Origin: Candidatus Latescibacterota bacterium
GTDB taxonomy: Bacteria > Latescibacterota > UBA2968 > GCA-2709665
Direction: 5' to 3'
NCBI GenBank assembly: GCA_012271065.1
Contig: JAAXHE010000104.1
Location: 1 to 7,390 of the forward strand
DNA: 7,390 nucleotides
Shown: piece by piece, positions 6,254-7,390 of the stretch
Layout of the letters: the number at the start of each line of letters is the position of its first letter
Position numbering within the stretch: the stretch's first letter is position 1
Notes under the pieces: model-generated
Databases searched by the model: none
Told to the model about the DNA's origin: nothing
Seen by the model: only the letters and a program-made list of their open reading frames with translations
Position numbers and translations under genes: made by a program

Positions 6254-7309
6254 TTACGCCACGGATCCGGTCTTCGACACCGCCACACCCAGTTCTTCGG
6301 CCACGGAACGGATCTCCGACCACGTCGCCTCCTCCAGGAAAACACCCTCCGACACCCGCTTCTTCCGGGTCTCCGTCTCGATCTCTCCCGGCACGTAAAT
6401 CCGTTCCACTCCAGGCATCGTCGGCGACGTTTTCACCCAGTCGATCAGTTTCCGCACTTCTGACTTGAAGTCGTCCACGTCGGCGAAACTCTCGATCTTT
6501 ATAGCCAATGCCAGGAATCCGCTCCCTCCCCGCGTGGGCGCCTCCGCGCTGCATCCCGCCCAGGAAAGCCCGCCTGCGATGGCGTCGATCATCATCGCCA
6601 GGCCGTATCCCTTGTGTCCGTAGGCTCCTCCGAGAGGCAACATTGCCGCGTTTCCGGTGTATAATTCCTCGGGATCGGTTACGGTGTTTCCGTCCCGGTC
6701 CACCATCCAGTCTTCGGGCATCGGCTGCCCCCGTATACGGCAGATGTCGACCTTGCCGCCCGCCACGATGCATGTGGTAATATCAAGTGTCATCGGCGGC
6801 CCGTCTCCCGTGGGGACGCTGATCGCGATCGGATTGGGAGGCAACCGCTGGCCCGTGCCGCCGAACGGCGCCGCGAACCGCCCGCCTCCGTTCAACATCA
6901 GTATCCCGATACAATCCCGCGCCGCCGCAACGGACGGGAAGTCCCCGAGCCGGCCGATATGACCCGACCGATGAACAGCGACTGCCCCGAGTGTGTGCTG
7001 GAGTGCCCGGTCCACCGCCATGCGCATGGCCAGGTTGGCCACCACGATGCCGATTCCGCCGCCCGCGTCGATGGTCAGGGAAGCCGGCGTTTCCCGAACC
7101 ACTTTGTGATTGCCGGCGGGCTTGATTCCGCCGTCTCTGACGCCGCGCGCGTAGCCAGGCATCCGGTGGATTCCGTGGGAGTCGTGCCCCACGAGGTTCG
7201 CGTCCACCAGGTGGTCCGTTACGATTCGCGCCTGGTCTTCCGGCAGCCCGGCGGCCTCGAATATTGCATACCCGCATTTTCTCAGGACTACATGTGACAA
7301 AATCGGCAT
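6254..7309 (-). CDS. Ldh_2-family (malate/L-lactate dehydrogenase-like) NAD(P)-dependent oxidoreductase
   Basis: A 351-residue cytoplasmic enzyme of the Ldh_2 family, whose members interconvert 2-hydroxy and 2-oxo acids (malate, L-lactate, sulfolactate, ureidoglycolate, 2,3-diketogulonate) or reduce cyclic imino acids. Hallmarks are GHDSHGIHRMPGY (41-53) with the candidate catalytic His, VHRSGHIGRLGDF (112-124), PPNPIAISVP (157-166), GGKVD (184-188) after the LDITTC stretch (175-180, where many relatives have D-ATS), and PLGGAYGHKGYGLAMM (225-240). Length is typical. This is not the unrelated classical Rossmann-fold lactate or malate dehydrogenase. The ATG at 7309 has GGGGA with 6-base spacing. 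It is first in the likely operon with the peptidase/acetyltransferase and the aminotransferase. Substrate cannot be read from the sequence. The right copy of the 24-base repeat lies directly upstream of its ribosome binding site. Confidence 0.95.
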   Translation of the reverse strand: MPILSHVVLRKCGYAIFEAAGLPEDQARIVTDHLVDANLVGHDSHGIHRMPGYARGVRDGGIKPAGNHKVVRETPASLTIDAGGGIGIVVANLAMRMAVDRALQHTLGAVAVHRSGHIGRLGDFPSVAAARDCIGILMLNGGGRFAAPFGGTGQRLPPNPIAISVPTGDGPPMTLDITTCIVAGGKVDICRIRGQPMPEDWMVDRDGNTVTDPEELYTGNAAMLPLGGAYGHKGYGLAMMIDAIAGGLSWAGCSAEAPTRGGSGFLALAIKIESFADVDDFKSEVRKLIDWVKTSPTMPGVERIYVPGEIETETRKKRVSEGVFLEEATWSEIRSVAEELGVAVSKTGSVA

Positions 7310-7320
7310 CCGCGTTCCCC

Positions 7321-7344
7321 TAACAGTCCGTTGATAAAGTCGCT
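7321..7344 (+). repeat. 24-base inverted repeat, right copy
   Basis: A perfect inverted copy of 1-24, with the same TAACAG end facing the genes. Similarity stops at both visible edges: inside, 7320 and inward does not match 25 and onward. On the minus strand it lies directly before the GGGGA ribosome binding site of the dehydrogenase gene, so it is in the leader or promoter of the three-gene operon. No clear sigma70 boxes are visible in or beyond it up to base 7390. Confidence 0.9.
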
Positions 7345-7390
7345 CTGCAGGCGAGGTATGGTGTCCCGTCCCGGAAATATGTCACCATTC

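Noticed and set aside
1..7344. Composite transposon bounded by the 24-base repeats
   Set aside because: No transposase or integrase is encoded between the repeats, and the cargo includes housekeeping hflX; kept only as an inverted repeat pair of unknown origin.
7345..7390. Possible promoter for the dehydrogenase operon beyond the right repeat
   Set aside because: On the minus strand a GTGACA is visible near the edge, but no convincing -10 box lies 16-18 bases downstream, so I do not call it.

Overview
The window is GC-rich and gene-dense. It holds five complete genes, all on the minus strand, with no RNA gene, CRISPR array or transposase gene. Short gaps, good Shine-Dalgarno sites and an ordinary sigma70-type promoter point to a bacterium. 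The UVR-motif protein belongs to a type I associate with Planctomycetes and related, largely uncultured phyla. That placement is from memory and is of low confidence.

In the direction of transcription (right to left) there are two units. The first has three metabolic genes: an Ldh_2-family (malate/L-lactate dehydrogenase-like) NAD(P)-dependent oxidoreductase (6254-7309), an unusual 875-residue fusion of an M28-type metallopeptidase, a winged-helix-like linker and an AAC(3)-family N-acetyltransferase (3605-6232), and a class III PLP aminotransferase related to glutamate-1-semialdehyde aminomutase (2274-3569). The gaps are 21 and 35 bases, so they probably form one operon. Together they could release or cut an amide-linked amino compound, acetylate an amine, and transaminate and reduce or oxidise the resulting keto or hydroxy acid. 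The substrate is unknown.

The second unit starts at a near-consensus promoter (TTGACA, 17 bases, TAAAAT) in the 126-base gap at 2148-2273. It contains a UVR-motif protein (1371-2147) and the ribosome-associated GTPase HflX (22-1332). These look like housekeeping or stress genes.

The most striking non-coding feature is a perfect 24-base inverted repeat at the two edges, 1-24 and 7321-7344. It encloses all five genes. The left copy supplies the stop codon of hflX, and the right copy touches the ribosome binding site of the first operon gene. It looks like a dispersed mobile or REP-like element, but the flanks needed to decide are mostly outside the window. Bases 7345-7390 contain nothing I can identify.
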